From: SAR86 cluster bacterium AG-422-E19 | GTDB lineage: Bacteria > Pseudomonadota > Gammaproteobacteria > Magnimaribacterales > AG-339-G14 | Assembly (NCBI GenBank): GCA_003213595.1 | Contig: QCMR01000001.1 | Span: 1-64,000 of the forward strand | DNA: 64,000 bases | Direction: 5' to 3' | Shown: positions 30,426 through 40,295 of the stretch, piece after piece | How positions within the stretch are numbered: position 1 is the first letter of the stretch | Layout of the letters: the number at the start of each line of letters is the position of its first letter | Notes under the pieces: generated by a model | Database searches by the model: none | Told to the model about the DNA's origin: nothing | The model's input: the letters and a program-made list of their open reading frames with translations, nothing else | Made by a program: the position numbers and the translations under genes

Positions 30426-30543
30426 AATATAACAAGTTTTTTTATTTTTTTTCTTGGTATTTTTTTTAGCTTATGACTCGACTTTATAAGGAAAATAAAG
30501 GTATCATTGCCTCATAAATTAAGATTATCCAGGGGGGATAACA

Positions 30544-33500
30544 ATGTATAAAAAACTTTTACTTACGGGAGTCCTTCTCTCGTTCTTTTCGGGCTTGAGT
30601 TTTACTCAAGATGAACAAGTTACTGTAATAGGTTCCTTGATTAAAGGTACCCCAATCGATACAGGTTCACCAGTATCAACATTTAATGCTGAAGAAGTTG
30701 CTTCTCAAAATAACTTAAATATTGTTGAGCTTATTAAAATGGTTCCTGGTAGTTCAGGAATGGATGGTGAAGCCAACCAGTTCGGTTCAAATGCTTCTGA
30801 GGGTATTGCTAACGTAAACTTGCGTGGTCTTGGGACCAATAGAACTTTGGTTCTTGTTAACGGCAAAAGACAAGTAACAGTCCCAATCGCGACTGGTGCT
30901 GGAAGGTCCGTTAACTTAAACGATCTACCTATGTCTGCTTTAAGTAGAATAGAAATCCTTAAAGAAGGTGCTGCCGCGACTTATGGTTCTGATGCCATAG
31001 CTGGGGTAGTAAACTTCATCACTGATTCAACTTTTGAAGGATTGAGAGTTAATTTCGGTGCTAAAGGCATATCAGGTGCCGAACAAGATGGTAATGAATT
31101 CTCTATAACCTATGGAACAGCCCTTAATGATGGAACTAACTTTCTTTTATCACTTGGTGCTCAGAAAAAAGGAGAACTTCGTGCAGAAAATACTGAATAC
31201 GTCAGAAGAAGTTTCAAAGAAAATGGCGTTGGTGGTTGGTCGTCTTTCGGTAACCCAGGTACTTTTGTTTTTAAACTAGATGATGGTAATGCTAATACCG
31301 ATGCACCGACTGGCTATGTTGGAGACCCTGGTTGTAATGCTTCTGGTGGTTATGCGCAATTGCTCTCAGCAGATTCAAAAGTAGCCCATAAAAATGCTGC
31401 TGGAGATACTATAAGTGAAACTGACATGGGTGGTTATCACACTTTATGTCGTTACCAGTACGCATACTTTGATAACGTTCAGGAAGAACAAACCAATTCT
31501 CAACTTTGGATGGAATTTAACGGAGACGTAAACGGGGAACATGATTTTCATGTGGAATTTTCTTACGGAAAAACAAACGTTCCTAACTATGCTACATCTC
31601 CTTCTTATCCCCCAAACAATCCTACTGCAACAGTTGTTCCTAACTATCACCCTGGATTGCAAGCTTTGTATACACAACACCCAGCTTTTGCAACTCTATT
31701 AAAAGGATCTGCGTTTGGAGGAGATGGAACTACTCAAAGAGCTGCACATGCAATGTTTGCTAGGCCTTTTGCTACAGCGGGAAATCCAAACGGTGCTTCC
31801 AATGGAGCGGAAAATGAATTTAGAAAGTATGACGTTTACAGATTTGCTTTTGATTTTGAAGGTTCTTTAACTGATGGAATCGAATACAGCACGGGATTGA
31901 ACTATTCACAAAGTGAAGGTAACTATACTTTCTCAGATACACAACAAAATAAATATAATTCTTCGCTATGGGGTTATGGTGGGCCTAACTGTCCATATGA
32001 AATGACTGCGCTTAGCGCGACAGGTGTTCCAACCATGACACACAAAGTTACAGGAGTTAACGCTACTCTTAGCGCAACACCTCCTACTGGTTGTGGTTAC
32101 TTGAACATCTTCTCGAATGCCTTTGAGCAAGGGAACCAAGCATTTTATGATAATAAAAACCCTTTTACTGGAGACAATCAAGTGGGGACTTCTATTAAAG
32201 ATAAAGTTGGTAAAAACCCTCATTATTTAGCAGCTCAAGCTAACGATCCAGATTTTCTTAGATGGTTAGTTGACAGAGGTGAAGTTGAAGCTAAATCTAC
32301 TTTAATGACTGCAGATTTCACCATACAAGGCTCTATGGGCGCCCTATCTGGTGGAGATGCTGCATGGGCTTTTGGTTATGAAAGAAGAGAGTACAATCTT
32401 GAACAATCGCTGCCTTCGAGAGCTGGAACAAAACTTTCACCAACTCACGATATCTTTGACGGAGACAAACATCCTTGTCTATTACCTAAAGACAACAGAG
32501 ATGCTTCTGAAAGAGCTAGCTGTTTAGCTACAAACCCTGCGGGTCTGTTTATGTTCTTAGCTCCTGCTTACGGAAGAGACCAAAGCCAAGAAGTTGATTC
32601 TCTATTTGCTGAATTCGCACTTCCAATTTTGGATAATTTCGACATGCAATTGGCTTTAAGATATGAAGATTATGGCAATGTTGACTCTGTAGATCCTAAA
32701 GTCGTAATGCGTTGGACACCAATTGATGCACTTACTTTAAGGTTTACTGGACAAACTACGTTTAGAGCTCCAAACCCAGATGAAATTTGGGACAAGAGAT
32801 CTACATCACTTGCCTACGTAGCTCAAACCGGTGCGTTTAAAGCAATTGATGCTACTGGTAATCCTAATCTTGAGCCAGAAGAAGCGACTACTTACAACTT
32901 CGGTATCATTACTGACTTTGGTACAGACAATTGGACAGCAACAGTTGACTACTACAACTTTGATTTTGATAACCCAATCATTACCGAAGCATATGCGCAA
33001 ATTGCTGCTGCTTATGCTGCGGGTAAAGCTGCTGGTGCAACAGCTGCCCAAACTGCTGCTTTTAACGCTGTTAAAGGCCAAGTACGAGGTGGACCTAATT
33101 ACCGAACCGATGGTTCTTTTGCAGCTTCTCAAATTGCAAGAATAGAAACTCTCTATGTTAACGGTCCACAAACGGAAACAGATGGGCTTGATATCTATGT
33201 CAAATGGGAAGACGACTATGCTAATGGTGTTTTATCTGCAGGTATGGAAGCAGCTTACGTAATTGATTACAGTGTTGCTGCATACTCTAAAGGTGGTGCT
33301 CAAATAGCTGGTGCTTATGAATGTGCTGGTTACTTCAACATCAATAACACTTGTAGATCTATGCCTGACCTTAAGTCAAAAGCATTTGTGAACTATGTAA
33401 CTGATCAACACAATTTTTATGGTGCCATCAATTATATATCTTCATATGAAGACAGACGTTCAAATGTTGAGATTGCTCCTCATACTACTGTAGATGCTAC

Positions 33501-33660
33501 TTACACTTACAGTTGGGATGACTTCAGCATGTCTTTCTCAGCATATAATCTTACTGATGAACAACCTCCATTTGCTTTATGGGAAATGAGCTATGATCCA
33601 AATACTCACAGTCCATTAGGTAGATACTTTAAAGTAGGTTTTACATACAATATGGAGTAA
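30544..33660 (+). CDS. Large TonB-dependent receptor (1038 aa)
   Basis: Signal peptide, VTVIGSLIKGTPIDTGSPVSTFNAEEV plug, NVNLRGLGTNRTLVLVNGKR, EILKEGAAATYGSDAIAGVVNFIT, C-terminal LGRYFKVGFTYNME. Confidence 0.93.
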   Translation: MYKKLLLTGVLLSFFSGLSFTQDEQVTVIGSLIKGTPIDTGSPVSTFNAEEVASQNNLNIVELIKMVPGSSGMDGEANQFGSNASEGIANVNLRGLGTNRTLVLVNGKRQVTVPIATGAGRSVNLNDLPMSALSRIEILKEGAAATYGSDAIAGVVNFITDSTFEGLRVNFGAKGISGAEQDGNEFSITYGTALNDGTNFLLSLGAQKKGELRAENTEYVRRSFKENGVGGWSSFGNPGTFVFKLDDGNANTDAPTGYVGDPGCNASGGYAQLLSADSKVAHKNAAGDTISETDMGGYHTLCRYQYAYFDNVQEEQTNSQLWMEFNGDVNGEHDFHVEFSYGKTNVPNYATSPSYPPNNPTATVVPNYHPGLQALYTQHPAFATLLKGSAFGGDGTTQRAAHAMFARPFATAGNPNGASNGAENEFRKYDVYRFAFDFEGSLTDGIEYSTGLNYSQSEGNYTFSDTQQNKYNSSLWGYGGPNCPYEMTALSATGVPTMTHKVTGVNATLSATPPTGCGYLNIFSNAFEQGNQAFYDNKNPFTGDNQVGTSIKDKVGKNPHYLAAQANDPDFLRWLVDRGEVEAKSTLMTADFTIQGSMGALSGGDAAWAFGYERREYNLEQSLPSRAGTKLSPTHDIFDGDKHPCLLPKDNRDASERASCLATNPAGLFMFLAPAYGRDQSQEVDSLFAEFALPILDNFDMQLALRYEDYGNVDSVDPKVVMRWTPIDALTLRFTGQTTFRAPNPDEIWDKRSTSLAYVAQTGAFKAIDATGNPNLEPEEATTYNFGIITDFGTDNWTATVDYYNFDFDNPIITEAYAQIAAAYAAGKAAGATAAQTAAFNAVKGQVRGGPNYRTDGSFAASQIARIETLYVNGPQTETDGLDIYVKWEDDYANGVLSAGMEAAYVIDYSVAAYSKGGAQIAGAYECAGYFNINNTCRSMPDLKSKAFVNYVTDQHNFYGAINYISSYEDRRSNVEIAPHTTVDATYTYSWDDFSMSFSAYNLTDEQPPFALWEMSYDPNTHSPLGRYFKVGFTYNME

Positions 33661-33672
33661 GTCTTACTTAAT

Positions 33673-33705
33673 AAAAAAAGCCTCTGCTTGCAGAGGCTTT
33701 TTTTT
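33673..33705. terminator. Bidirectional rho-independent terminator
   Basis: AAAAAAAGCCTCTG-CTTG-CAGAGGCTTTTTTTT between convergent genes. Confidence 0.93.
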
Positions 33706-34330
33706 ATTTAAAGATATTCAATAATTCTTTTTTAACTTGCTCGGCAATAATTTTCTGAGCTTTTTGATTGGGATGAATTCCATCTAATTGCATTAAGTCC
33801 TTATCAAGGGCAACGTTTTCTAACAAAAAGGACATCTTAGGAATGCTTTTTTCTTGAGCTATTTCTGAATAAATACTTTCAAACGCCGCTATATAATTTT
33901 TTCCATAATTTGGCGGTATTCTTATTTGCATAATAATTGGATAAGCCCCGGCTTCTAAAGAAACATCTATTATTTTAATTAAGTTATGTTTGATTTTATC
34001 AATTGGATAGCCTCTCAGTGCATCGTTACCGCCCAGTTCAACCAAAACATAATTTGGCCTGTATTGTTTTAAATCATTCTCAATTCTGGATAAGCCGCCA
34101 ATGGTTGTATCTCCCGAAATACTAGAGTTGATAATCTGTAATTCCTTTCCAGATGTCTTCAATGAAACCTCCAATAACTGAACCCAATTTTCCGATTCTT
34201 TCAATCCATAACCAGCTGAAATACTGTCTCCTAAAATCAAAAGCTTCTTTGATTCTGCAGTGATAGAATAAGAAAAAGTTAAAAATAAAATTAATATTAT
34301 TTTTAATCCATATTTTTCTAAAAAATTCAT
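33704..34330 (-). CDS. tesA: GDSL/SGNH arylesterase, TesA-like
   Basis: ILGDSISAGYGL, INSSISGDTTIGGLSR, VLVELGGNDALRG, LDGIHPNQKAQ. Confidence 0.92.
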   Translation of the reverse strand: MNFLEKYGLKIILILFLTFSYSITAESKKLLILGDSISAGYGLKESENWVQLLEVSLKTSGKELQIINSSISGDTTIGGLSRIENDLKQYRPNYVLVELGGNDALRGYPIDKIKHNLIKIIDVSLEAGAYPIIMQIRIPPNYGKNYIAAFESIYSEIAQEKSIPKMSFLLENVALDKDLMQLDGIHPNQKAQKIIAEQVKKELLNIFK

Positions 34331-34993
34331 TTGATGATTATAGAAGCAAGAAATTTGTCAAAAAAGATTATTTTTAATAATCAGGAAATAGTCATTCTAG
34401 ACGATATCAATCTTGAAGTAAGTGCTTCTTCTTCCTTAGCGGTAATTGGACCTTCTGGCTCAGGAAAATCTACTCTTTTGGGTATTTTAGCTGGCCTCGA
34501 TTCCCCAAGTTCTGGTGAGATATTTATCAATCAAACACCTCTACATAATTTATCTGAAGATGCTCGAGCAAAAATCAGAAAAGACTCAGTTGCATTTGTT
34601 TTTCAGAACTTTGAACTCTTGGCAGGCCTTAATGCTTTGGAAAATGTGATGCTTCCTATAGAGCTAAAAGGCAAGAAAAAAGCAAGAGCCATTGCCGAAA
34701 CTTACCTTGAAAAAGTAGGTATGCAAAATCGCTTAACGCATTACCCTCAGCAACTTTCTGGAGGGGAACAGCAAAGAGTTGCTATAGCTAGAGCTTTTGC
34801 CTGTGAAGCCGATGTATTGTTTTGCGATGAACCAACTGGAAATTTAGATTCCAGTAACAGCGAGCTAATTGCTAATCTTATCTTTGATACTTTTATGGAA
34901 TCCTCAAGTGCATTGGTTATTGTGACTCATGATATTTCCTTAGCAAATAGATGCGATCAAAAAATAGAGTTAGTTGATGGCAAAGTCTTATGA
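34331..34993 (+). CDS. ABC transporter ATP-binding protein, YbbA/LolD-like; ATG at 34334
   Basis: GPSGSGKSTLLGILAGL, LSGGEQQRVAIARAFA, DEPTGNLDS. Confidence 0.93.
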   Translation: MMIIEARNLSKKIIFNNQEIVILDDINLEVSASSSLAVIGPSGSGKSTLLGILAGLDSPSSGEIFINQTPLHNLSEDARAKIRKDSVAFVFQNFELLAGLNALENVMLPIELKGKKKARAIAETYLEKVGMQNRLTHYPQQLSGGEQQRVAIARAFACEADVLFCDEPTGNLDSSNSELIANLIFDTFMESSSALVIVTHDISLANRCDQKIELVDGKVL

Positions 34994-37428
34994 CAATTTT
35001 TTCATTAGCAACAAAGATTTTTCTTAGAGAATTCAGATCAGGACAACTTCTCCTGATGTTTCTCTCTTTGTCCTTGGCAGTAGGTATTGTCGCTTCCATT
35101 ACCTTCTTTACTGATCGTTTGGATGGCTCTTTAATGATGGAATCAAAGCAATTTTTAGGAGGTGATTTAAAATATGAGTCCGATACACCTCTTGATGAGT
35201 CTTCATTCCCCATTGGAGATTACTCTTATGCAAGTATTTATGAATTTGGCTCAGTGCTGGGCTCGTCCAAGAAATTTCAACTTGCTTCAATAAAATCGGT
35301 CTCCCCACCTTATCCTTTGATTGGCGAGTTTGAAATTCTAAAAAAATATGATCAAAGAATCTTGGAAACAAATCCGCCAAAACCAGGAAACGTTTGGCTA
35401 GATACTCGTTTGGCCAACCTCTTAGAAGTTACGATTGATGACACGATTAATATCGGTGAAAAAGATTTTTCCATAAGCGGAATCATTCTTGCCGAATCAG
35501 ACAGGGGCGCTGGATCTTTTGCCTTTGCTCCAAAAGCCATTATGAACTCGTCTGATCTTGAGAAAGCAAACGTAATTCAACCAGGCTCAAGGGTAAGATA
35601 TTCATATGTCTTTGGTGGATCACAAGAGACTATAAAATTATTAGAAAATTTCTTTCAATCTAAAAAAAAACCAGGAGATGAGATTACTACTCCAGGAAAC
35701 GAAACAAGCCCACTCGGCAGGGCAATCAAAAGAGCCTCAAATTTTTTTCTATTGGGTGCTTTACTAGCAATCATTTTATCCTCGCTAGCCATAGCTATAT
35801 GCTCCTTGCAGTTCACTAGAAGACACGTGGACTATGTAGCTATTTTTAAAGCTTTAGGATTATCTCCTATTGAAATAAGAAACGCATACTTACTTATCTT
35901 CAGTTTGATTGCTCTATTTTCTTTTTTAACAGGCATTTTCTTAGGCTGGGTGGTTCAGCTATCGTTTACGAATCTTTTGAAAGATTATTTCCCTACAAAT
36001 TTGCCTTTGCCTGGGCTAGATCCTTATCTTATTTCATTGTTAACAGCTTTCTTATGTTTGATGGGCTTTGCTTATCCGATATTAAGAAATCTCTTTAATC
36101 TCTCGCCTAATGTCATTTTGAGAAAATCTGAGAAAAATATTAATGCTTTTAATTCTTCATTTTATATCGTTGGAGGTTTATCAGCCTTTTACGTGCTTTT
36201 GATCTTTTTTATTAAGGATTTTTATTTAACGAATATCATATTCTTTTCAATTCTTATGTTTAGTGGAATTATTTTTGCCTTCATTTATGGCATCTTTCAT
36301 TTTATAAAGCCTTTGGGACTTAATCCTCTTAAGCCAATGAAAATGCTTGCTTTTGAGCTCAGCAGGAGAAAACTTTTTAATTCCATGCAAATCGTAGCAA
36401 TAACTGTTGCTGTTGCTCTCAGTTTAGTAGCCTACTCTGCCTCAACAAATTTGGTTGGGTCATGGAAAAGTTCTCTCCCAGATAATGCTCCTAACAATCT
36501 TTTATTCAATATATATGAGGGAGAAAAAGAAGATCTTGTTGAGTTTTTAAAGTCAAATGAGATATCAATTCAGCCATTATTTCCGGTAACGAGTGCAAGA
36601 TTTCAAAGATTGGATTCAAAAAAAGAAATTGATCGTACTTTCAACTTCACTTGGATGGATAAACTGCCAGAAGGCAATGAAGTCATTGCTGGAGAATGGT
36701 TTAAAAATGAAAATAATGGTGTTTCAATTTCATCAGAAATATCAGAAAGATATGAACTACAGGTTAACGATCGGATTGTTATAGATGTTGCGGGTAAAAA
36801 AATTAATAGTTACATTCAAAGTATTAGAGAAGTAAATTGGGAAAATTTTAGCCCTAATTTTTTTGCCATTGGCTTTCCAGATGACTTTAAAGAAATCTCT
36901 TCAACATTTATAACATCCTTTCATATTCCTCAGGAAAAGAAACCTTTATCATCGGAATTAATGAAGACCTTTCCAACGATATCGTACATCTCATTGGATG
37001 CAATAATTTCGGAAGTTCAATCCATCATCTTAAAAGTTTCACAGGCGTTAAAATTAATTTTGGGTTTAACTCTAATTGCAGGATTGTTTTTAATGTTGGC
37101 AACTATCCAAGAAAGTTTTAAGCAAAGGGAAAAACAAAACGCAATTCTTAAAACTTTAGGTCTAAATAGAAAAGTCATGCAAAAAAACACTTTTATGGAA
37201 TACCTATCGATTGGATTATTTTCGGGACTGTTAGGTAGTATGCTTGCTGTGATAACAACATTTTTTATTGAAGAAATAGTTTTTGAAATAAACTCCCAAA
37301 TATACTGGGAAGTAACATTCATCGGAGCATTTGGTTCAATTTTAGTAGTTGGAATAATTGCTGCCCTATTTACGTTCTACCTTTCTTCTAAGACTCCAAA
37401 AGACGTTCTAAGAGGTGCAGATGGCTAA
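34990..37428 (+). CDS. ABC transporter permease, FtsX-like, YbbP family
   Basis: N-terminal TM, FtsX domains, pairing with ybbA-like ATPase and tesA. Confidence 0.88.
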   Translation: MTIFSLATKIFLREFRSGQLLLMFLSLSLAVGIVASITFFTDRLDGSLMMESKQFLGGDLKYESDTPLDESSFPIGDYSYASIYEFGSVLGSSKKFQLASIKSVSPPYPLIGEFEILKKYDQRILETNPPKPGNVWLDTRLANLLEVTIDDTINIGEKDFSISGIILAESDRGAGSFAFAPKAIMNSSDLEKANVIQPGSRVRYSYVFGGSQETIKLLENFFQSKKKPGDEITTPGNETSPLGRAIKRASNFFLLGALLAIILSSLAIAICSLQFTRRHVDYVAIFKALGLSPIEIRNAYLLIFSLIALFSFLTGIFLGWVVQLSFTNLLKDYFPTNLPLPGLDPYLISLLTAFLCLMGFAYPILRNLFNLSPNVILRKSEKNINAFNSSFYIVGGLSAFYVLLIFFIKDFYLTNIIFFSILMFSGIIFAFIYGIFHFIKPLGLNPLKPMKMLAFELSRRKLFNSMQIVAITVAVALSLVAYSASTNLVGSWKSSLPDNAPNNLLFNIYEGEKEDLVEFLKSNEISIQPLFPVTSARFQRLDSKKEIDRTFNFTWMDKLPEGNEVIAGEWFKNENNGVSISSEISERYELQVNDRIVIDVAGKKINSYIQSIREVNWENFSPNFFAIGFPDDFKEISSTFITSFHIPQEKKPLSSELMKTFPTISYISLDAIISEVQSIILKVSQALKLILGLTLIAGLFLMLATIQESFKQREKQNAILKTLGLNRKVMQKNTFMEYLSIGLFSGLLGSMLAVITTFFIEEIVFEINSQIYWEVTFIGAFGSILVVGIIAALFTFYLSSKTPKDVLRGADG

Positions 37429-38122
37429 ATCAAGAAACATAATTGCGATAGGTGGAGGAGGTTTTGGGGCAAATCCAGGACAAGGAATTATTGAAGAGTA
37501 CATTTTAAAGCAAACCAAAAAAAAGAACCCCAAAATTTGCTTTATTCCCACAGCAACAGGAGATAACGAGGCTTACAAAGTAAATTTTTATTCTACCTTC
37601 ACAAACTTAAATTGCTGCCCTTCTCATCTAGACTTTTTTAAAAGAACTCCGGACTTAAATGATTTAATTCTTAATCAGGATGTAATCTTTGTTGGAGGAG
37701 GAAATACCAAAAGTATGTTGGCTGTTTGGAAGGAATGGGGGTTAGATAAAATTCTAAAAAAAGCCTATAAAGATGGAATTGTAATGAGCGGAGTTAGTGC
37801 GGGAGCAATTTGCTGGTTTCAAAATGGAATTACAGACTCCTGGGCTTCGAGCCTAAAAATAATGCCCTGTTTAAACTTTATAAAGGGTAGTTGCTGTCCT
37901 CATTATGATGAAGAACCAGAACGCAGGCCAGCTGTAAAAAAACTATTACTAACCAATAAAATAAAGGATGTTTTTGCAGTGGACGGAGGCGCAGCTCTGC
38001 ATATCAAAGATGAAAAAATTTTCAAATCTGTAGTTTTTAGAAACAAAAAAAGTAGCTACTTTGTCTCGTATGATGGTAAGAAAATAAATGAAAAAAGTTT
38101 CAAAGAAATTAAACTTATTTAG
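37415..38122 (+). CDS. Peptidase E (S51)-like protein
   Basis: FVGGGNTKSMLAVWKEWG, MSGVSAGAICWF nucleophile motif, AVDGGAALHI. Confidence 0.85.
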   Translation: MQMAKSRNIIAIGGGGFGANPGQGIIEEYILKQTKKKNPKICFIPTATGDNEAYKVNFYSTFTNLNCCPSHLDFFKRTPDLNDLILNQDVIFVGGGNTKSMLAVWKEWGLDKILKKAYKDGIVMSGVSAGAICWFQNGITDSWASSLKIMPCLNFIKGSCCPHYDEEPERRPAVKKLLLTNKIKDVFAVDGGAALHIKDEKIFKSVVFRNKKSSYFVSYDGKKINEKSFKEIKLI

Positions 38123-38161
38123 TAAGATTCACTTAATAATAAAATACAAATTGGAGAAAAA

Positions 38162-38572
38162 ATGCTTAAAAATTTAACGCTTCTAACAACTCTTTTTCTT
38201 TCTTTTTTTGCTTTTTCAATGGGTCATCTTGATCATGAAAAAGGTCTTCATCCAGTCGCTAAGTCAGGTCAAGTGATTGTCACTTACCAAGGTGATTGTT
38301 CTAAAGGAAATACAAAGAAAGCTATGCAGCTAATAGATAAAATCATTGCCTATGAAAAGAAAAACAGTCCTATAAAATATTCTTCTGCGCCTGGAACTTG
38401 GTCTGATAATTCCATTGGAGCAGTTGATTTGCATGACTCTGAAGATGCTATGAATAAAGCTTTTGATTGGCAATCTGGTGATAAAAAATGGTCAAATATG
38501 TTTGATGGAATTGCAAAAGCTTGCGGGATAACAACTGACGATTTCGTTATCAAAATAATGAAAGCTAAATAG
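38162..38572 (+). CDS. Conserved hypothetical secreted protein
   Basis: N-terminal signal-like hydrophobic segment; coherent ORF between co-directional genes; no family recognised. Confidence 0.65.
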   Translation: MLKNLTLLTTLFLSFFAFSMGHLDHEKGLHPVAKSGQVIVTYQGDCSKGNTKKAMQLIDKIIAYEKKNSPIKYSSAPGTWSDNSIGAVDLHDSEDAMNKAFDWQSGDKKWSNMFDGIAKACGITTDDFVIKIMKAK

Positions 38573-38585
38573 AGCTATTTTTATT

Positions 38586-38888
38586 ATGAAAAAAAGTAAC
38601 GATAAAAAGGGATATTGGGTTGCTAAAGCAAATGTGAATTCTCCAGAAAAACAACAAAATTATGGAAAATTAGCAGAAGCAGTGCTTGAAAAGTTTAAAG
38701 GCAAATTCCTCATAAGGGGCGGTCGTCAAGTTACTAAGGAAGGTGAAGAATACATGAGAAATGTTGTAGTTGAATTCCCTTCTTATAAAGACGCTGTAGA
38801 TGCTTACGAGAGCAAAGAATACCAAGATGCATTAAAAGTTTTAAATGGTGGCGCTGAAAGGCTTTATGCTGTGGTTGAAGGCTACTGA
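38586..38888 (+). CDS. DUF1330 domain protein
   Basis: GYWVAKANVNSPEK...FKGKFLIRGGRQ...VVVEFPSYKDAVDAYESKEYQDALKV. Confidence 0.85.
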   Translation: MKKSNDKKGYWVAKANVNSPEKQQNYGKLAEAVLEKFKGKFLIRGGRQVTKEGEEYMRNVVVEFPSYKDAVDAYESKEYQDALKVLNGGAERLYAVVEGY

Positions 38889-38907
38889 ATAAAATCAAAA
38901 ACCGGAA

Positions 38908-39066
38908 ATGTTCTACTTTCTTCTTCTTGCATGGCTAATGGCATCCTATATGGCTTTGTTTTCTTCAAGAATGAAAGATAGTCCTTTGAAGCCTTATGGA
39001 TGGTCAATATGGTTTGTTGTTACAGTGATAGTTTTAGGAAGTTTAATAAGTGAGTGGGTAAGGTAA
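38908..39066 (+). CDS. Small membrane protein (52 aa), not in ORF track
   Basis: Hand translation MFYFLLLAWLMASYMALFSSRMKDSPLKPYGWSIWFVVTVIVLGSLISEWVR*; two hydrophobic segments, fills otherwise empty gap. Confidence 0.55.
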   Translation: MFYFLLLAWLMASYMALFSSRMKDSPLKPYGWSIWFVVTVIVLGSLISEWVR

Positions 39067-39070
39067 AAAA

Positions 39071-39487
39071 ATGCAGAATGACGAAAAATTAAAAAAATTT
39101 ACAAAAGAATTCTTCGGTAAATCCATGGAATTTCTAAGTCTTGAATATATTGAATCTACTGACGATGAAATGATTTTTTCTTGTAAATTTAAAGATGAAT
39201 GCTCTAATCCCATGGGATCTGTCCAAGGAGGCATGATAACCGCTGCATTAGACGATGCTACATCTGCTGCAATGATTTCAGGTTATGACGAAAAGAAAGC
39301 CCCCATGACTACGGATTTACATGTCCTGTTTCATAGGCCTCTGGCGGTAGGTCCTGCAAAAATGAAAGTCAAAATTATAAAATTAGGAAGAAGCAGCGCT
39401 ACTTCTGAAGGTAGAATTTATAACCAAGAAGATAAATTGGTCGCAACCCTTCTTCACACTGCTCAACCAGTAGACAGGCCAAATTAA
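39071..39487 (+). CDS. PaaI-family hotdog thioesterase
   Basis: NPMGSVQGGMITAALDDATSAAM hotdog motif, TTDLHVLFHRPL. Confidence 0.85.
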   Translation: MQNDEKLKKFTKEFFGKSMEFLSLEYIESTDDEMIFSCKFKDECSNPMGSVQGGMITAALDDATSAAMISGYDEKKAPMTTDLHVLFHRPLAVGPAKMKVKIIKLGRSSATSEGRIYNQEDKLVATLLHTAQPVDRPN

Positions 39488-40293
39488 TTATTTTTCAGCT
39501 TGAATATTGCGAGTAGATTTATACTCATACAGCAGTGTAATGATTTATCTTCAAAAAGATTCACATTCACATCGATAAATTCATGACCTTTTTTCTCATA
39601 AAAATCTTGAACTGACATTTCTGCTATTAAAGTAGTATCAATTGGAACGGGTCTGTAATTTTGGGATTTTGTTTGCAAATGAACCCAAGGATTCATGAAA
39701 GCATTGCCTGCTAAAATCCAGTTAGAACATCCGAGTAAAAAACACAAGTTTGCATATCCAACCTCTTTTGGTTGTAAAAGCTTAGGCAATTTCTTTTCAT
39801 CAGTGAGGTATATTAGTGGTTTATCGCCTCCCCAATGAAATTTGAAAGCTTTACAACCTTCTTTTTTCAGCTTCTCCCAAACTTCAAAAGAAGCCAATGG
39901 AGCTTCAAAATTATCTTGAACAAAAGGATCGCCTAGATAGTCAGGTTCAGTAATAGAGCTGTTTGAAATCTTAGATTCTGCATTAGCTATGATCTTTCCA
40001 TCTCGATTTTTTAAAAAAGTGTTTATTTGACCTTCCTTAAAATCTTCTGACAAAACCTCAAAAGTTTCACCATCGTAAAGCGGGGAAGTTATTTTACAAT
40101 TGGCATATCCCCTCTCTAACCATGGCTTTCCAATGGATTCTATAACTGGATGGAGTAAATATGCTGAAACAGTAACACCCGGGACTAATCCACCTTTGAA
40201 GCCATACTCTTTTGCTAGTTCATCACTATGAATTTGATTTTCTGAGTCTGGTGCGGTGTTTAAAGCAGTTGCTTGCCAGGAATTCATAACCAA
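39484..40293 (-). CDS. Hotdog-fold MaoC-like protein
   Basis: HSDELAKEYGFKGGLVPGVTVSAYLLHP dehydratase-like motif. Confidence 0.6.
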   Translation of the reverse strand: MVMNSWQATALNTAPDSENQIHSDELAKEYGFKGGLVPGVTVSAYLLHPVIESIGKPWLERGYANCKITSPLYDGETFEVLSEDFKEGQINTFLKNRDGKIIANAESKISNSSITEPDYLGDPFVQDNFEAPLASFEVWEKLKKEGCKAFKFHWGGDKPLIYLTDEKKLPKLLQPKEVGYANLCFLLGCSNWILAGNAFMNPWVHLQTKSQNYRPVPIDTTLIAEMSVQDFYEKKGHEFIDVNVNLFEDKSLHCCMSINLLAIFKLKNN

Positions 40294-40295
40294 AT

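Noticed and set aside
32806-33171. Overlapping antisense/out-of-frame ORFs inside the 30544-33660 TonB receptor
   Set aside because: Leu/Ser/Cys-rich shadow translations of a clearly coding frame; no start context or recognisable domain.
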